This document shows positions 1 through 10,893 of a DNA stretch of 64,000 nt, piece after piece. Position numbers and translations under genes: made by a program. Below the pieces are notes generated by a model, which saw nothing but the letters and a program-made list of their open reading frames with translations, was not told where the DNA came from and ran no database searches. This stretch comes from Gnetum montanum (lineage: Eukaryota; Streptophyta; Gnetopsida; Gnetales; Gnetaceae). The stretch is taken from assembly GCA_015680685.1 (NCBI GenBank), contig MNCI01010839.1, positions 1,389,295-1,453,294 of the forward strand, written 5' to 3'. Within the stretch, counting starts at the first letter, position 1. Each line of letters starts with the position of its first letter.

Positions 1-205
1 CAAAACTCACCTGTCANCGGTTAAGAATCTTAAAATACCCCAATTTGCCCTAGGTAATAAGGTTTCTATTATTATAGCTACTACCTCCTTCGATAAGTGT
101 GACCAAAAGATCACACTAAAATGCTGGAGGAGAAATTGCAGGAAGTTCCATGCACCTTCCCAGAACCAGACCACCTACTGTCCCACACACGCATGGGGTG
201 GAGGA
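1..205 (-). pseudogene. Element 2 antisense FCP1/NIF-like gene, distal part of exon 2
   Basis: Read on the minus strand this stretch continues the exon that is cut at 17704 by the insertion of element 1. It encodes VVWFWEGAWNFLQF, then SVIFWSHLSKEVVAI and NWGILRFLT, which line up residue by residue with the element 1 gene (IWFWKDALEFLQF, SIIVWSHLSGNVAGAI, GILAFLT). This is the region after the first HAD motif in FCP1/NIF (NLI interacting factor) phosphatases, where a W-S-S/T motif is usual; here it is W-S-H. One in-frame stop precedes VVWFW. The exon runs off the left edge of the window, and an N lies at position 17. Homology to the element 1 copy is seen directly; the phosphatase family is recognised by motif. 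Confidence 0.78.
201..205. repeat. Left target-site duplication of element 1 (GAGGA)
   Basis: The five bases GAGGA directly precede the TG of the 5' LTR and recur directly after the 3' LTR at 17704-17708. This defines the insertion and both ends of element 1. Confidence 0.93.
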
Positions 206-1798
206 TGAAACACCATGAAAATTGCGAATCGGCTTAGGGCGAAGATTCACGATTCGGGCGAAAGTTTGCAACAAAAATCCAGAAGACAGAACAAGGCAAA
301 GAGGCACGCAGCATCAAGTCTCCAAGTTTCTTACAAATTCCAACCTTACTTTGTTTTCTCTCTTTACGCTACATTACGCAACATAGCGTAATGTCGCTCG
401 GCGTAATTCTACTTAATATAGCCCGATATCAGAAAGTAACTTGCTTTGCCGAACTCAACGAAGTTTAAGGTCTAAGTAGCGTGATATACGACTTGTCACA
501 TATTCCGCTAAGTCTTGTTTTCAGGGCTGAATTTATGCTCCATTATGCAGAGTAGCGTAATGAGCTTCGAGGAAGTCAAAGTCAGAGTCCAAAGAAGCGT
601 GGCAGATTGATCTCTTCTTTTTTGCAGATTGGTCACTTTACGCTTATTATGTTACGCAGCATAAACAAGCGTAACTTGTTGTAAAGTTAATCATTTTACG
701 CTCTATTATGCTTTGTGGTGTAAATGAGGGTAAAACAGCTTAAGTTAACTACTTCTATGCTCTATTACGCTCTGCCATGTGATGCAGTGTAAACAAGTGT
801 AATACAGCGTAAGGCCAGCTAAGGCAGTACCAAACACGCACCTGTTATCCATACACAACAATACGCTCATCAGCGTATCATAGCATAATCGTGAGGCAAC
901 CTTAGCAAGAGTGGTTGATAGCGTACTTTGTCCCTTTTCCCCAAAACGTGATGCAACATGATCAGCTTAAACATAAAATTTTCCAAGTCAATGGTACTCT
1001 GAAAGTTCGAGACACATGTCATAGGGGCCATTCTTTCTCCACATGATGCTGAATTTATAAATACTCCAGTTGGCGAAGAAAAAAAGGGGCTTCCTCCTTT
1101 TTGAAAAAGACAGAAGACATTGTTTGAGCATTGGCAGCAGGAGCAATCAGTCTTTTGGCGAAAATATAGTTCTCTTCATTGGCGATCATTAGCAGCTTTG
1201 AGCAAAGACTACCGAAGGCAAAAAGAACAGATCAGAGATCGAGAGTTCATCTGATACGATTAGCAAGGTTTATTGATCATAAATAGTTGATCGATAGACA
1301 TCCAGGCTTGACCTTCCTTGCATTCCATCTTTGGCTTACGAGGTAGACCGAGCTTCATTCTATACTCCCTTTTGAATAGTTTTCTTGTTGTTTTGTGTAT
1401 GCTTCGCACAAGATAAACGAAGTTTTCCATTGGAACTTTGTATAAAATATACTCAGTCTTCAAGTCAAAACATAGATCTTGGAATTGCGCATCTTTCTTA
1501 AATTTGATCTTTTTTGTCGCGTTGACGTTATCGTTATTTCAAGTTATTTACATTGTTTTCTACATCCTTCTATAATTCATCGAATCAAATTGTTTCGTGG
1601 AATATCTATATAATACATATATTATCACGATATTCATTAATTTACTGGCTAAGTAAGTCCCTGTTTGATTGAAAAGACCGTTCAGGGCACCGCGGATTCG
1701 TTTTCTCCAGCATGGCCCTCGTACGGATCCGTGGTTAAGACTGTGTACACGAATCTTTGTTCGGTATTCTCCAGCGACTGATGTTTTCCATCGTTATA
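206..1798 (+). repeat. 5' LTR of element 1
   Basis: Aligns along its whole length with 16109-17703. It begins TGAAACAC and ends TTATA, so the termini are TG...TA and not the usual TG...CA. The start is fixed by the GAGGA duplication and the end by loss of similarity to the 3' LTR copy. It contains a TATAAATA box at 1056-1063 and many short GCGTAA or TTACGC words in its first 900 bases. Confidence 0.92.
1056..1063 (+). promoter_or_regulatory. TATA box of the 5' LTR
   Basis: TATAAATA about 850 bp into the LTR, the only canonical TATA box seen there, with an equivalent at 16960-16967 in the 3' LTR and at 25436-25443 in the element 2 LTR. It would drive the genomic RNA of the element. Confidence 0.6.
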
Positions 1799-1804
1799 GT
1801 TTTC

Positions 1805-1822
1805 TGGCATTAGAAGGAGGGC
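1805..1822 (+). promoter_or_regulatory. Putative primer-binding site
   Basis: TGGCATTAGAAGGAGGGC begins six bases after the LTR. The same block, with one or two changes, follows the LTRs of element 3 (minus strand, near 37735: TTGGCACTAGAAGGAGGG) and element 4 (near 41310: TTGGTACTAGAAGGAGGG). The TGG start and fixed position fit priming by a tRNA 3' CCA end. I could not assign the tRNA. Confidence 0.6.
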
Positions 1823-2047
1823 CTGAACATCCGATCCATATTTTACGGGTACCCTTGTAAGCAATTTGTATTCGCGTTCATAAAACATAAACGTAATACC
1901 TCTAGGGAAGTTTATGAAATCGTGTGGTGTAGATTGGTCACAGTAACGATTCCTTTGGAATCCTATAGGGTAAAAAGCCCAATTGTAATTCTGTTTGGCC
2001 GTCATCTTTTAAATCCTTTCATTTGTTGTTGTTGACCTATCTGAGAG

Positions 2048-4375
2048 ATGGATTCTGCATATGCAATCACTGCCACTATGATCACCACTGACTCAGGTGC
2101 CACATCCGTAAATCCCATCACCATTCCTGGACCAGCTTCCGACGTAATAGGACCTCAGGGACTATTGCATCGTTCGTTCAGATTACAGGGCAAGGATCCT
2201 TCACTCACCGTCTTTACTCTTGAAGAGTATAATTTCATTTGGGCCAAGATCCAGGCAAAGCTTGCCCTTAGCCAAGCCGAGATGGAGGTAAAACGAAATT
2301 ATGAGCTGATCCACAGAGGGGGTCAAGACTTCACCCCTACTGGATATGACATTATCCCCCTGATCTATCATTATCATGAACTCCTGTCCCAACTGGTTAT
2401 GGCTAGGAATCAGACTACACGATTTATTCTAGAACCTCAAAATGAGGAGGAGGAGAAAGATGAATTCGTAGCCTAGTCTGAACACGTGAATTCATACCAT
2501 ACCCTCAGCCCCCATACATACGTGAATCCCCTATTTAATCCTCTCACCGGAGAAGCTACCCATCTCAACCCAATCATGACCACCCAAATGCATATTCCCA
2601 TTGTCTCGCAGGCCACTACGTAATCCTCGATCTTGCAGGTACAAATGCCATCTCAAAATAACATGGGAGTATTCTCCTCACTATGTGTAATCAGTATTCT
2701 GTCGGTGATACCTATGTCTACCACACCCCATTTCATTCCCCAAGTGCAAGTCCATACCATGCCTATAACCCACCCGGTGCAAAATCCAGTGCAAACCTTA
2801 TCGTCACAGCCCATTGCAAGGCAACATATTGCAACCACCATTCAATCACAATGATCTATTCAACAACCCATGGCTAGTCAGTGGATCACTCCCATTGCAC
2901 AACATAATCAATCTGCATTATATGGTGTACAACCCTTAGCCACATCTACCACGCATGTCCCACAGGTAACTGCACAACATCCTTACATCTTCCATCCTAC
3001 AAAATCGGCGGTGGCCAACTTCTCTGCATGGCCTGTCGGGTGGTGGTTTTCACAGGTAGCTCCATCCGTAGGGATAGTCCCTGTAGCACCACCTGTCAGC
3101 CAAGCCATTGCTTCCTTTCCATTACCCTGCATTTCTCTTTCAATCCAACCCCCTGCTTCTCCTACACCAATCTCGTCATCAACAGGTCTGGATCAAGCTT
3201 TTTCGCTTATTCAGACCCTCACCGAGGAAGTTAAGCACCTTAAAGCTGCTGGCTCTGATACAATACAAGTCATGGATTTCTACCATGATGATCCCATCAG
3301 CCCAGTAGTTCCCATGTTGTCATTGCCTCTAGGGATGTTGTTGCCCCATTTTACTAAATATAATGGGGAAGGAGATCCTAATGCTCATCTCATTACCTTT
3401 AGGTCTGAATCCTTGTTACTACAACAATGGCCTCATACGATTATCCATGTCTTTGTAATGTCTCTGGCAGGTAAAGCCTTGGACTGGTATCGAGCACTCC
3501 CTCACTCTTCCATCTCAACCTTGGAAGAGCTCCTAACACAATTTGTGACTCAGTTTAAATACAATTTAAAGCTGAAAGTCACGTTAGACTAACTTATGGG
3601 AGTGAAACAAGATCCACTTGAGCCAGTCCAGAAGTTTATACAACGATGGAACGCTACTCTGAATGAAATCCATGAGCCTATTGCGGAAGCCCATCTGCTG
3701 GCTATTTTCAAAGGAGTAGTTAATGACTTTATCAAGTCTAAACTATACTACCTTGCCCCTTGCTCCTTGAGTCAAGCTTTCGCACAAACTAAGAGCATCC
3801 AAGATGCTGCTGAGGCTAGCAAAGACCCAGTGTATGTGGCCTATAAAAATGCCAACAATAAGGGTAAAGACAAAGGTAAAGCAACAACGAAGATAGTAGC
3901 TGTGTTGGCCAAGGGCGCTAAAAACAAGAATAACAAGAAGGCACCCACAACGCCTGCTGAGACCATGGCCAGTGCAAGCAGCACCAGCCAAGACACACTT
4001 GCCCCTGAAAAGCCCCCACAGTCAAAACCAAACTTCGAGCGTAAGGATCGTTTAAAATATACAGCCCTACTGATAAAGCATTCAGAATTGCTGAAATAAT
4101 TATTAGGAGTAGGATATATTCAGAACAAAAAAATATCTGAAGAAGCTGTGCAGCATCACAGGCATCATTGTGAATTGCTAAAGAATCCTTCTTTAGCTCT
4201 ACCTAATGAACCACCAGTCCCTAAGTCTTTTAGGTTGGACCATTTTTGTGACTACCACCAGTTGTGTGGTCACGACACCGATTACTGCTGGGCGTTGAAG
4301 GACGATATTCAACGCATGATCGATGATGGTTCTTTGAAATTAGATGGCAATAGTCCAACATGTCCTGAAAACTAG
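2048..4375 (+). pseudogene. gag: Element 1 gag polyprotein (broken)
   Basis: Opens with MDSAYAITATM at 2048 and is open to 2476, then runs through a decayed Pro/Gln-rich linker (2480-3200) to the capsid-like Retrotrans_gag core at about 3330-3790 (LPHFTKYNGEGDPNAHL, then ALDWYRALP and PVQKFIQRWNATLNEI). A stop at 3590-3592 splits the core. A Lys-rich stretch follows (about 3850-3950) and a zinc knuckle at about 4235-4310 (FCDYHQLCGHDTDYCWALK; Cys, His, His and Cys present). The product would coat element RNA in virus-like particles. Stops at 2474, 3590, 4097 and 4373 make this copy non-functional. The start was chosen because MDSA lies in the 5' leader about 250 bp after the LTR with no earlier in-frame homology. 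The same core is recognisable in elements 3, 4 and 5. Confidence 0.85.
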
Positions 4376-5032
4376 GCGATGCATGTGTACAAAGACCCGT
4401 TAAACTTAAATAACGCAGCATACACCATCAACGTGGTAAGTACGAACAGTGAAGGAAATTTTTCGCCTAAACAACCCTTTGTGTTACGTGTACCTACCAG
4501 TTCACCCTAGGGGGAAAGTTCTTCACTGGTAGTTAGCAGCGCCTTGAGGCCACCCTTTGTTATTCAGATACGCTCCCAAACTTTAACTCGGTCTCACATT
4601 AACAATAAAGCCACAGCCATGCCCACGCCTACTCCTAAGGCACATTTTATCCTTAGGGTACTAAAACCACCAACTGCCCCTTTTACGTAGGGGCAAGCTT
4701 CTAACCAAAACCATCAACTACCATCCAACAAAAAATGGGAAGGAGATGCGTCAATTAACGCCACCAAAAACCACTCTACGCTAGGCTTTGCTAAGCCCAG
4801 GCCCCTAGCTTCTGTACCTTCGCCGACACCTTATGGGCAAGACAAGGGTATAGAAACACAACCACCTCCCCTCGGTAGGAAGAAATACAACCCTCTGACT
4901 GACTCTATTCCGCCTCAAGAAATTCGTCTCTTAGGGTGAATGGAAGAAGACAGAGGAGATAAGCAACCCAGCCGAGAACGGGACCTCCTCGACGCATTTA
5001 GGTAAGTCAAGCAGGCTCTAAAATAGAAGAAC

Positions 5033-5776
5033 ATGACATTGAGCCTCTATGACTTGTTGATGACATCTCAAAAGCACCGTGAGGCTATGGTTCGTATGCT
5101 GACATCCATACCTGTGGATGAAGGCTTACTAGCGGAAGAGGAAGCGATACATGCTGTCATGTTTCCCCCCGCCGCTAAGCGACCCAAACCTACCTCATTG
5201 ACCTTTTATGATGAATCCATCAAAGATGATCCTGAGAAAGGTCGAGTGATGACAGAACCCATGTTCATCACCATCTAGGTTGGTTAACATCAGATCCAAA
5301 GGGTGCACATTAACGATGGCGTGGCTACGAATGTCATCCCTTATCCTATAGTGGATAAGTTAGGTCTGGTCGACCAGATTAGTCCTACGATGACATCGTG
5401 CCTAAAGTCATTCAACGGGGCACGAGTTCAAGTCAAAGGGATGGTGCATATTGATTTCGTGGTGGGAGACCAGTTCCCAACAGACGCCACATTTATCGTT
5501 GTCGAGGAGATGCCCGGCTTCAGCCTGATTCTAGGGAGGTCCTGGCTAGCCCAACTGAGGGCAGTTTCATCACTAATACACCAAGAGATATACCTACCTT
5601 ACGCAGGGGGAGAGGTAGTAATACACGGTGATGAAATAACTCCTAGAACTATTAATAACATCGAGGAAGAATGGGGTTTGGAGATCGAAATGCCCGAAGA
5701 TCAAACCCATGTTCAAATTCCTGAACAAGTCGAAATGAATAATGACAGCCTAGCCTGGGTTGGCCTACCATTCTAG
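5033..5776 (+). pseudogene. Element 1 aspartic protease region (broken)
   Basis: Begins with a segment (MTLSLYDLLMTSQKHREAMV) of the kind that precedes the protease in Tat-type polyproteins, followed by the SLTFYDE segment. After stops at 5276 and 5282 come the protease-like residues NDGVATNVIP (about 5306), LKSFNGARV, IDFVVGD, FIVVEEMPG and FSLILGRSWL (about 5520-5545). The usual catalytic D-S/T-G reads N-D-G-V here, so the active site looks damaged. The ILGRSWL flap-proximal motif is well kept. The reading frame ends at 5776, about 600 bp before the stop of the antisense gene. The element 3 copy (minus strand, 34070-33690) matches it closely. Confidence 0.78.
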
Positions 5777-6370
5777 GGAGAAGAGGATGATGTGGAGGAG
5801 TCAGGCCATAAATCTCCTTGCCCTTACACACCACTCAATGTGAAAGCCATCAAGAAACATTTACAGGCTAGCGATTGACCTGCGTGGTATTTACGCGCAT
5901 CGTTACCTTTGCACTAGTTTTTCCATTTATGCTTATCAAATTTGACTGTTAGTTTTCTTTAATATACATATATTTATGCTTTCTATCCATTACGCCATTT
6001 ACATTTTCCAGTTTACACCATTTATGCTTCTTGACTCTTATTAGTTATATTAGTACAATTACGCAAATATGCACACTTTTATCAATTACATTCTCTGACG
6101 TACGCAAATGGCCCGCAACGGCCTAAAACTAGCTAATCTGTTTATATCTTACGCAAACGCTATGTGACAGCCCACAATGGCCTTAAACTAGCAACTCCAT
6201 TCGACGATTGCAATAACACCACCTATCCAAAACCTTCAACAATTTTATTTACACTTTGTATAAAGAAAGAAATAAAATTAAAAACCATAAAGAAAATCTC
6301 ATGATTAATCATGCCAAGATTCATATTGCCATTGTTCAACCTCATAAATAAAATCGTGCATAAATCACAA
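5777..6370. other. Spacer between protease and antisense gene
   Basis: AT-rich and without coding signal after about 5880. It holds two copies of the border repeat (6111-6134 and 6170-6193) and, at 6240-6300, an A-rich stretch just downstream of the antisense gene's stop that could serve as its 3' region. Confidence 0.5.
6111..6193 (+). repeat. Border repeat, two copies left of the antisense gene
   Basis: Two copies about 59 bp apart, CCCGCAACGGCCTAAAACTA and CCCACAATGGCCTTAAACTA, both followed by GC. They match the motif found in tandem at 14385-14930, 18760-19190 and 22830-23190, and singly at 10663-10692. Confidence 0.7.
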
Positions 6371-9300
6371 TTACACATCCCCTCTAGTGCCATTGTCACC
6401 AGTATCCATTAACTTCGCCTCTAAGCCTAACAAATCATCTTCGAATGGGCTATCCCTTTTAGGGAGTATTCCTTCATGAGGAATGTCATCTTCACAGGGC
6501 TCTTGCACTAACACTTGCTCCCCAAGGGGACGGTCTGCATCATTACGCTCTCCTTCCTAAACGTGTTCTTCATCTTGTCCACCTTCTTCATCCATTCCTT
6601 GTACCTACATACAACAAGTACATAAGAAAAAGCCATGATAGGACAAGTCAGAAAATTTAAATTCAATAACACTGAACACTTACTCGTGATGGTCCTGCAT
6701 CTGCAGCAAAGGGGAGTTGATCTAAACCGACCCACAAGCGTTGCATAATTTCGTTTTCTATCAACTTAGACCAAACTCCATTTCCCAGATTAGTTCTAGC
6801 CTTCACCTTCCCTTTCTCCACGCTACTCCATCGGGGTGGTTTGAGGAAGAAGGTAGGGACTATAGTCTCTTCCTCGGGGAGAGTAATTTCTCTTCTCGGG
6901 GACACGCTTACCGTCACCAGGTCCTGGAACTTCTCAAAAGCCTTTGATGCACCAATGACATCGAGGAACAATCGCAAGGATTGAGCTTCAATGGTAGAAT
7001 CTCGATAATGATGACGATAAGCAATACTTTCTCACTTATACAGATGCTTATGATCTTTCTGCTTCTAACCCCACTCTTGAACACTTGCGGAAAAGTCCTT
7101 CCAGTCTTGATTCTTTTGGGCCAAGAGCTCTATTTGCATCCTTTACTCCACCAATTCATGACTAGTTTGTACACTGTTTCTGATTGTGGTCCAGTAGCGA
7201 GCATAGTCAATGACAGCTGTTTGCTAGTCTTCCTCACTTGTTCCTCGAGCTTGCAAGAATTCACATCGTGCTCTTAAGTCTCCGACCTCTTTGGTTAGAG
7301 ACATCCTTTCCTTCTCTGATCTCTGCAGCTTCTTCCAGAGGTCTTCATTAACATTTTGACTCTCCCACAAGGAGCGGGTCGAGCGTAACGCATATTTACA
7401 CATTTCCTCATAAATGTTGCGTGGCATGACTATTCCTTCCGATGAAGGCTCAATGGTGTTCAGGTCAATGGGCTCCGTAGAGTCCCATCAAAGGCGAGCT
7501 CTTGATGACAAATATTAGATCAAACATGAATAAATATTGTAACCTTATAATAAAATAAGCATACTATAGCCGTAACATACCAGCCCAGGATCGATGCACT
7601 CTAGGCGCTCGATCATATCACCGACAACACCTTCCATAAAGAAAAATTTATTGGGGAATTCCCCCATACTTTGCTTACAACGGCGGACAGGGATGCACCT
7701 CATTCATCTATAGCATAATTAAGTCAAAATTTTCGGTTAATAATAGAATTCCTTAAAAATTTTAATAGATTGATTACCCTTGCCTATCCCAGTGGGAAGT
7801 GCATCAATGTTCTCTGCCTCCACTCTCTCTTTGCACACAAGGGTCTGTGCGTCACTCACTCTAATAGTTGGGGCATCCTCTTCCAAAACTGGGGCCCCTT
7901 CCCCATGCCGTAATACCACCACCCCTATTTCAGGGGTCAACCACTCTATAGGTTTCCCTGTTTATGCCATATAATGCACTCAAATAATTCAAAATACCTT
8001 GAATAAGTTGCATAATACAACAATTACCATAAATTTTACTATATCCTTTTACTTATCAGGCAGAGGTTTACTCCGCTGAAACTTGACTTGTATAGTTTTG
8101 CCCGCACTGCCTGCTGGCTCCATAGGCACCTCAGTTAAACAAGGCCTTTTACGCTAAACTGAGGCATCTACTATTTCTGCCGCCAGGTGCTTCCCCCATG
8201 ACGCATTATCAGTGTAAGAGGGAAGTGCCCCACCTATGCTGTCAAGGCCTCACATTCGAGGTGCCACCACATCCCTAGTCGTTATAGAAAGTGACTCTCC
8301 AATTCCCTCCAGAAGATCTTGTGACCGGGTAGTGCCGAAGAGGTGGGAGATTTAGGGTTTGGATAACTGGTCTTGGTCCTGTTGCACCCAGACCCCATTC
8401 CTCTGGACCACCAAAAATTTGGCAAAATACCGGAGGCAAGCTATGAAGAAGGCGAAGTGCACACTGAAATGGGACTCGAGCTTTTGGCGGAGCCTGATCA
8501 TCTCAGTGTGTAACCCCTCAGCAAAATAGCTTGCCTAGTCGAATTGGGTCCCTTTCTCAATCACCTCTCGCATGATACGTGCCTGTTCTATAGTAAATAA
8601 CTTCCCCTACGAGAGTGTTCTGAGGAAAGCCTAGGCTCGGAAGAGGGGATAAATGGTCTTGGTAACCTCTAACTCAATCTTTTCACAAGGAATCCCCTTT
8701 GTGTCCTTCTTAGTCCCCAATCACTCCTCTAGCTCTTCCTAACATTTGACGCTTCTCCTCAACTTTTCTTCTATGGGAAGACCATCGGAGGGGACACCGA
8801 AGAGGTTAGTAAAAAGCTGAGCATCAATATCAAAATGTACATGCACGTTATGCATGCACGTGCAAAAATGCTCAGCCCCCTCGCAAAACGAGTTAACTAG
8901 GGTTAACATTTCTCTTGCGGGGACATTGGGGGTTACGACCAAGAACAAATGCGTTAGCCTCGCCTCCCGCAACTTAGTAACCAATGCAACTGGGGCCGCT
9001 GTGTGGCCAAGCCAACGTTGTGCTTCCTTTATGTCGTCATAACGGAAGAGGAGGGTGTTCACCTCGTGGTTGGAAATCATGACGATAATCTCCCGGGATT
9101 CCCTAACTAATAACACAAGACACAAGTCAAGATAGCGAAAATAATGTTACGCAACATTTCAAAAAAAAAATAATATCTTGTAACTAATTGTAGCAATGAA
9201 ACCTTACCAGGTCCAAATGGCAAAGGAAATGAAGGAAGCTTCCTTTGCACGTCTGCGAGGGTGAGGGGTGGGTTTAAAGTCCATTCCTCATGTAACCACC

Positions 9301-10421
9301 TGAGGTTCTAACAACTCTTGAACGAATCGGCATAATGGGTAGGATACTCAGGAATTTTGAAGGCCATTTGCCCCATGACACCGGCGCGTACGTTGCTAGT
9401 GGATGTAAACTCATTTATCACCCTTTCGGTCCAGGTCAATGTATCATTATTGCCCACTAACCCATTTTCGTTGATAAAGAACCTGTATCATATGGCACAT
9501 TACTATCCTATGCTTTGCAAAATCAGACATTAAAAAACATATTAATAACACCGCCAGTAAAACAACTTACCTGCCTGAGTAATACAACGTGCCCGGTGGA
9601 TTATGAAAGTGGGTTGAGATATGACGGGCTACGAACAAAGTATTATACGCATGGTAACAGCTAAATCTGGGCATCTCCCAGATCCAACTTAAACACCTCA
9701 ATTCTCTAGCACTAAGTTCATGGTCTTGAGGCCGACCAGTATCAATAGCCCCATCTGTCAGGAAAGCCAGGATGCCCTATGTAGACCCGACTAACAAATG
9801 TTCCAAAATAGCCCCAGCCACATTGCCCGACAAATGCGACCAAACGATGATGCTGTAGTTACGCAACAAAAATTGCAAAAACTCCAGTGCATCCTTCCAG
9901 AACCATATTTCCTTCCCCTGTAGGCGAGTTTGAGGGGGAGGAACATTGGTTGTGGGAGGTTTTATACAACATAAAACCCCGACTATGTCCAAAACGATTA
10001 GGATAGGTTTCACCATTATGCTGTCCAAAACATTACCATTTAGATTCCGTTGCATGCTTAGGAAAACTATAGGAAAAACTACAAATTATGCTTCAGCCGG
10101 ACAACCAAAATAGCTTAAACCCTTGCAATAGTGTAAGGTTTGTCTCAAACAATGGCGATGGATGCAATACCACCATCTGAACCCCTATTTTAATACGAGG
10201 TCTACATCCTAAAACTCTAGTTTACGTAGATGATGCAAAAGAACAAACACAAGAAAAAAGGATATCACTGAAAGCAATACGAGTAAGTAAGGGATGGCCT
10301 ATCGATTCAAGGAAGTGACATCTCTCACTTTGACCAAGGCCTGTGAAGCATGCTGCAGACTTCCTTGTACTTTGTCGATTTTTGCCAATTTTACATTCTT
10401 TCCTCTCACTTTCGGCGCCAT
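6371..10421 (-). pseudogene. Multi-exon antisense gene with FCP1/NIF phosphatase-like domain (aORF1)
   Basis: Eight exons can be followed. Exon 1 (10421-10303) starts MAPKVRGKNVKLAKIDKV; its donor GT is now AT. Exon 2 (10020-9571) has KPILIVLDIVGVLC, then WFWKDALEFLQFLLRN and IIVWSHLSG; exon 3 (9482-9208) follows after a GTAAGT...CAG intron of 88 bp. Together they resemble an FCP1/NIF (HAD) domain, including YNTLFVARH...NPPGTLYY, where the family has LL-DDSP...NPPN. Exon 4 (9106 to about 8050) joins in phase across a 101-bp intron and resembles plant transposon proteins (VHFDIDAQLFTNLFGVP). Exon 5 (7957 to about 7740), exon 6 (7707-7581), exon 7 (7500-6684, coiled coil around ERMSLTKEVGDLRARCEF) and exon 8 (6604-6371, acidic tail ending GDV) follow. 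Exon 4/5 and 5/6 joins are uncertain. Catalytic Asp residues are mostly missing and about a dozen stops occur. The domain assignment is by motif; splicing is inferred from phase and consensus sites. Confidence 0.72.
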
Positions 10422-10545
10422 AGTTACAGTCCTGAACACCTTCACAAATAACGTGCTGCTATCTTTTTCTCTTTCTCCTTCTCTCTGCGACAGCTGAATT
10501 CGAATTTGCAATAGCCAACAGCCTGTTTTCAATAAGAACTGCCTA

Positions 10546-10551
10546 CTTATA
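10546..10551 (-). promoter_or_regulatory. TATA-like box of the element 1 antisense gene
   Basis: CATATAAGTAGGC on the minus strand, about 125 bp upstream of the MAPK start codon at 10421. The element 2 copy has TATAAATA at 18626-18619 and the element 3 copy TTATAAG near 30587, at 135 to 190 bp from their starts. The repeated placement supports a real antisense promoter. Confidence 0.5.
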
Positions 10552-10662
10552 TGCAAAACTAACCGACTTGACGCCCGATTAAAGCGGGACTTGCCCAAAT
10601 GCTGGTGTCAGTATGAACTGGAACCCGAAGATCAAGGAATTAATGCAGCAGATATCGCATGC

Positions 10663-10692
10663 ATTACGATCCAAAATGACCTTAAACTACTG
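10663..10692 (+). repeat. Border repeat, one copy right of the antisense gene
   Basis: ATTACGATCCAAAATGACCT followed by TAAACTA. It is the right-hand counterpart of 6111-6193 and lies between the antisense promoter and the pol start, where element 2 has a long array (18760-19190). Confidence 0.55.
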
Positions 10693-10893
10693 CACCTTAT
10701 CACTTCGTAATCAGGTCACATTAATTACAGGCTGTTCACAGTATTCAAAATTCAGTTAGCTCTTCATGCTCGGTAACGTCATGCCATACCTTTTTCAAAC
10801 TACACCAAGCGTCATACGTTAATACTGGTGGCATCTAACTTAGCATTTTCCTAACCACTTTCATATTTGGCAATTTTGCAGGATAGTTGGCAA

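Noticed and set aside
1260-1463. 67-codon minus-strand frame in the 5' LTR of element 1, repeated at 17165-17368 in the 3' LTR
   Set aside because: Its conservation is explained by the two LTRs being copies of each other; it is absent from the element 2 LTR and matches no family.
2870-3592. Alternative short frames on + (for example 3028-3234 and 3108-3308) beside gag
   Set aside because: They are out-of-frame shadows of the gag frame and match nothing.
9777-10055. Reading this frame as a lone short gene starting MQRNLNG
   Set aside because: The residues before MVKPIL lie upstream of a good CAG acceptor and have no counterpart in elements 2 and 3; the MAPK exon joins in phase instead.
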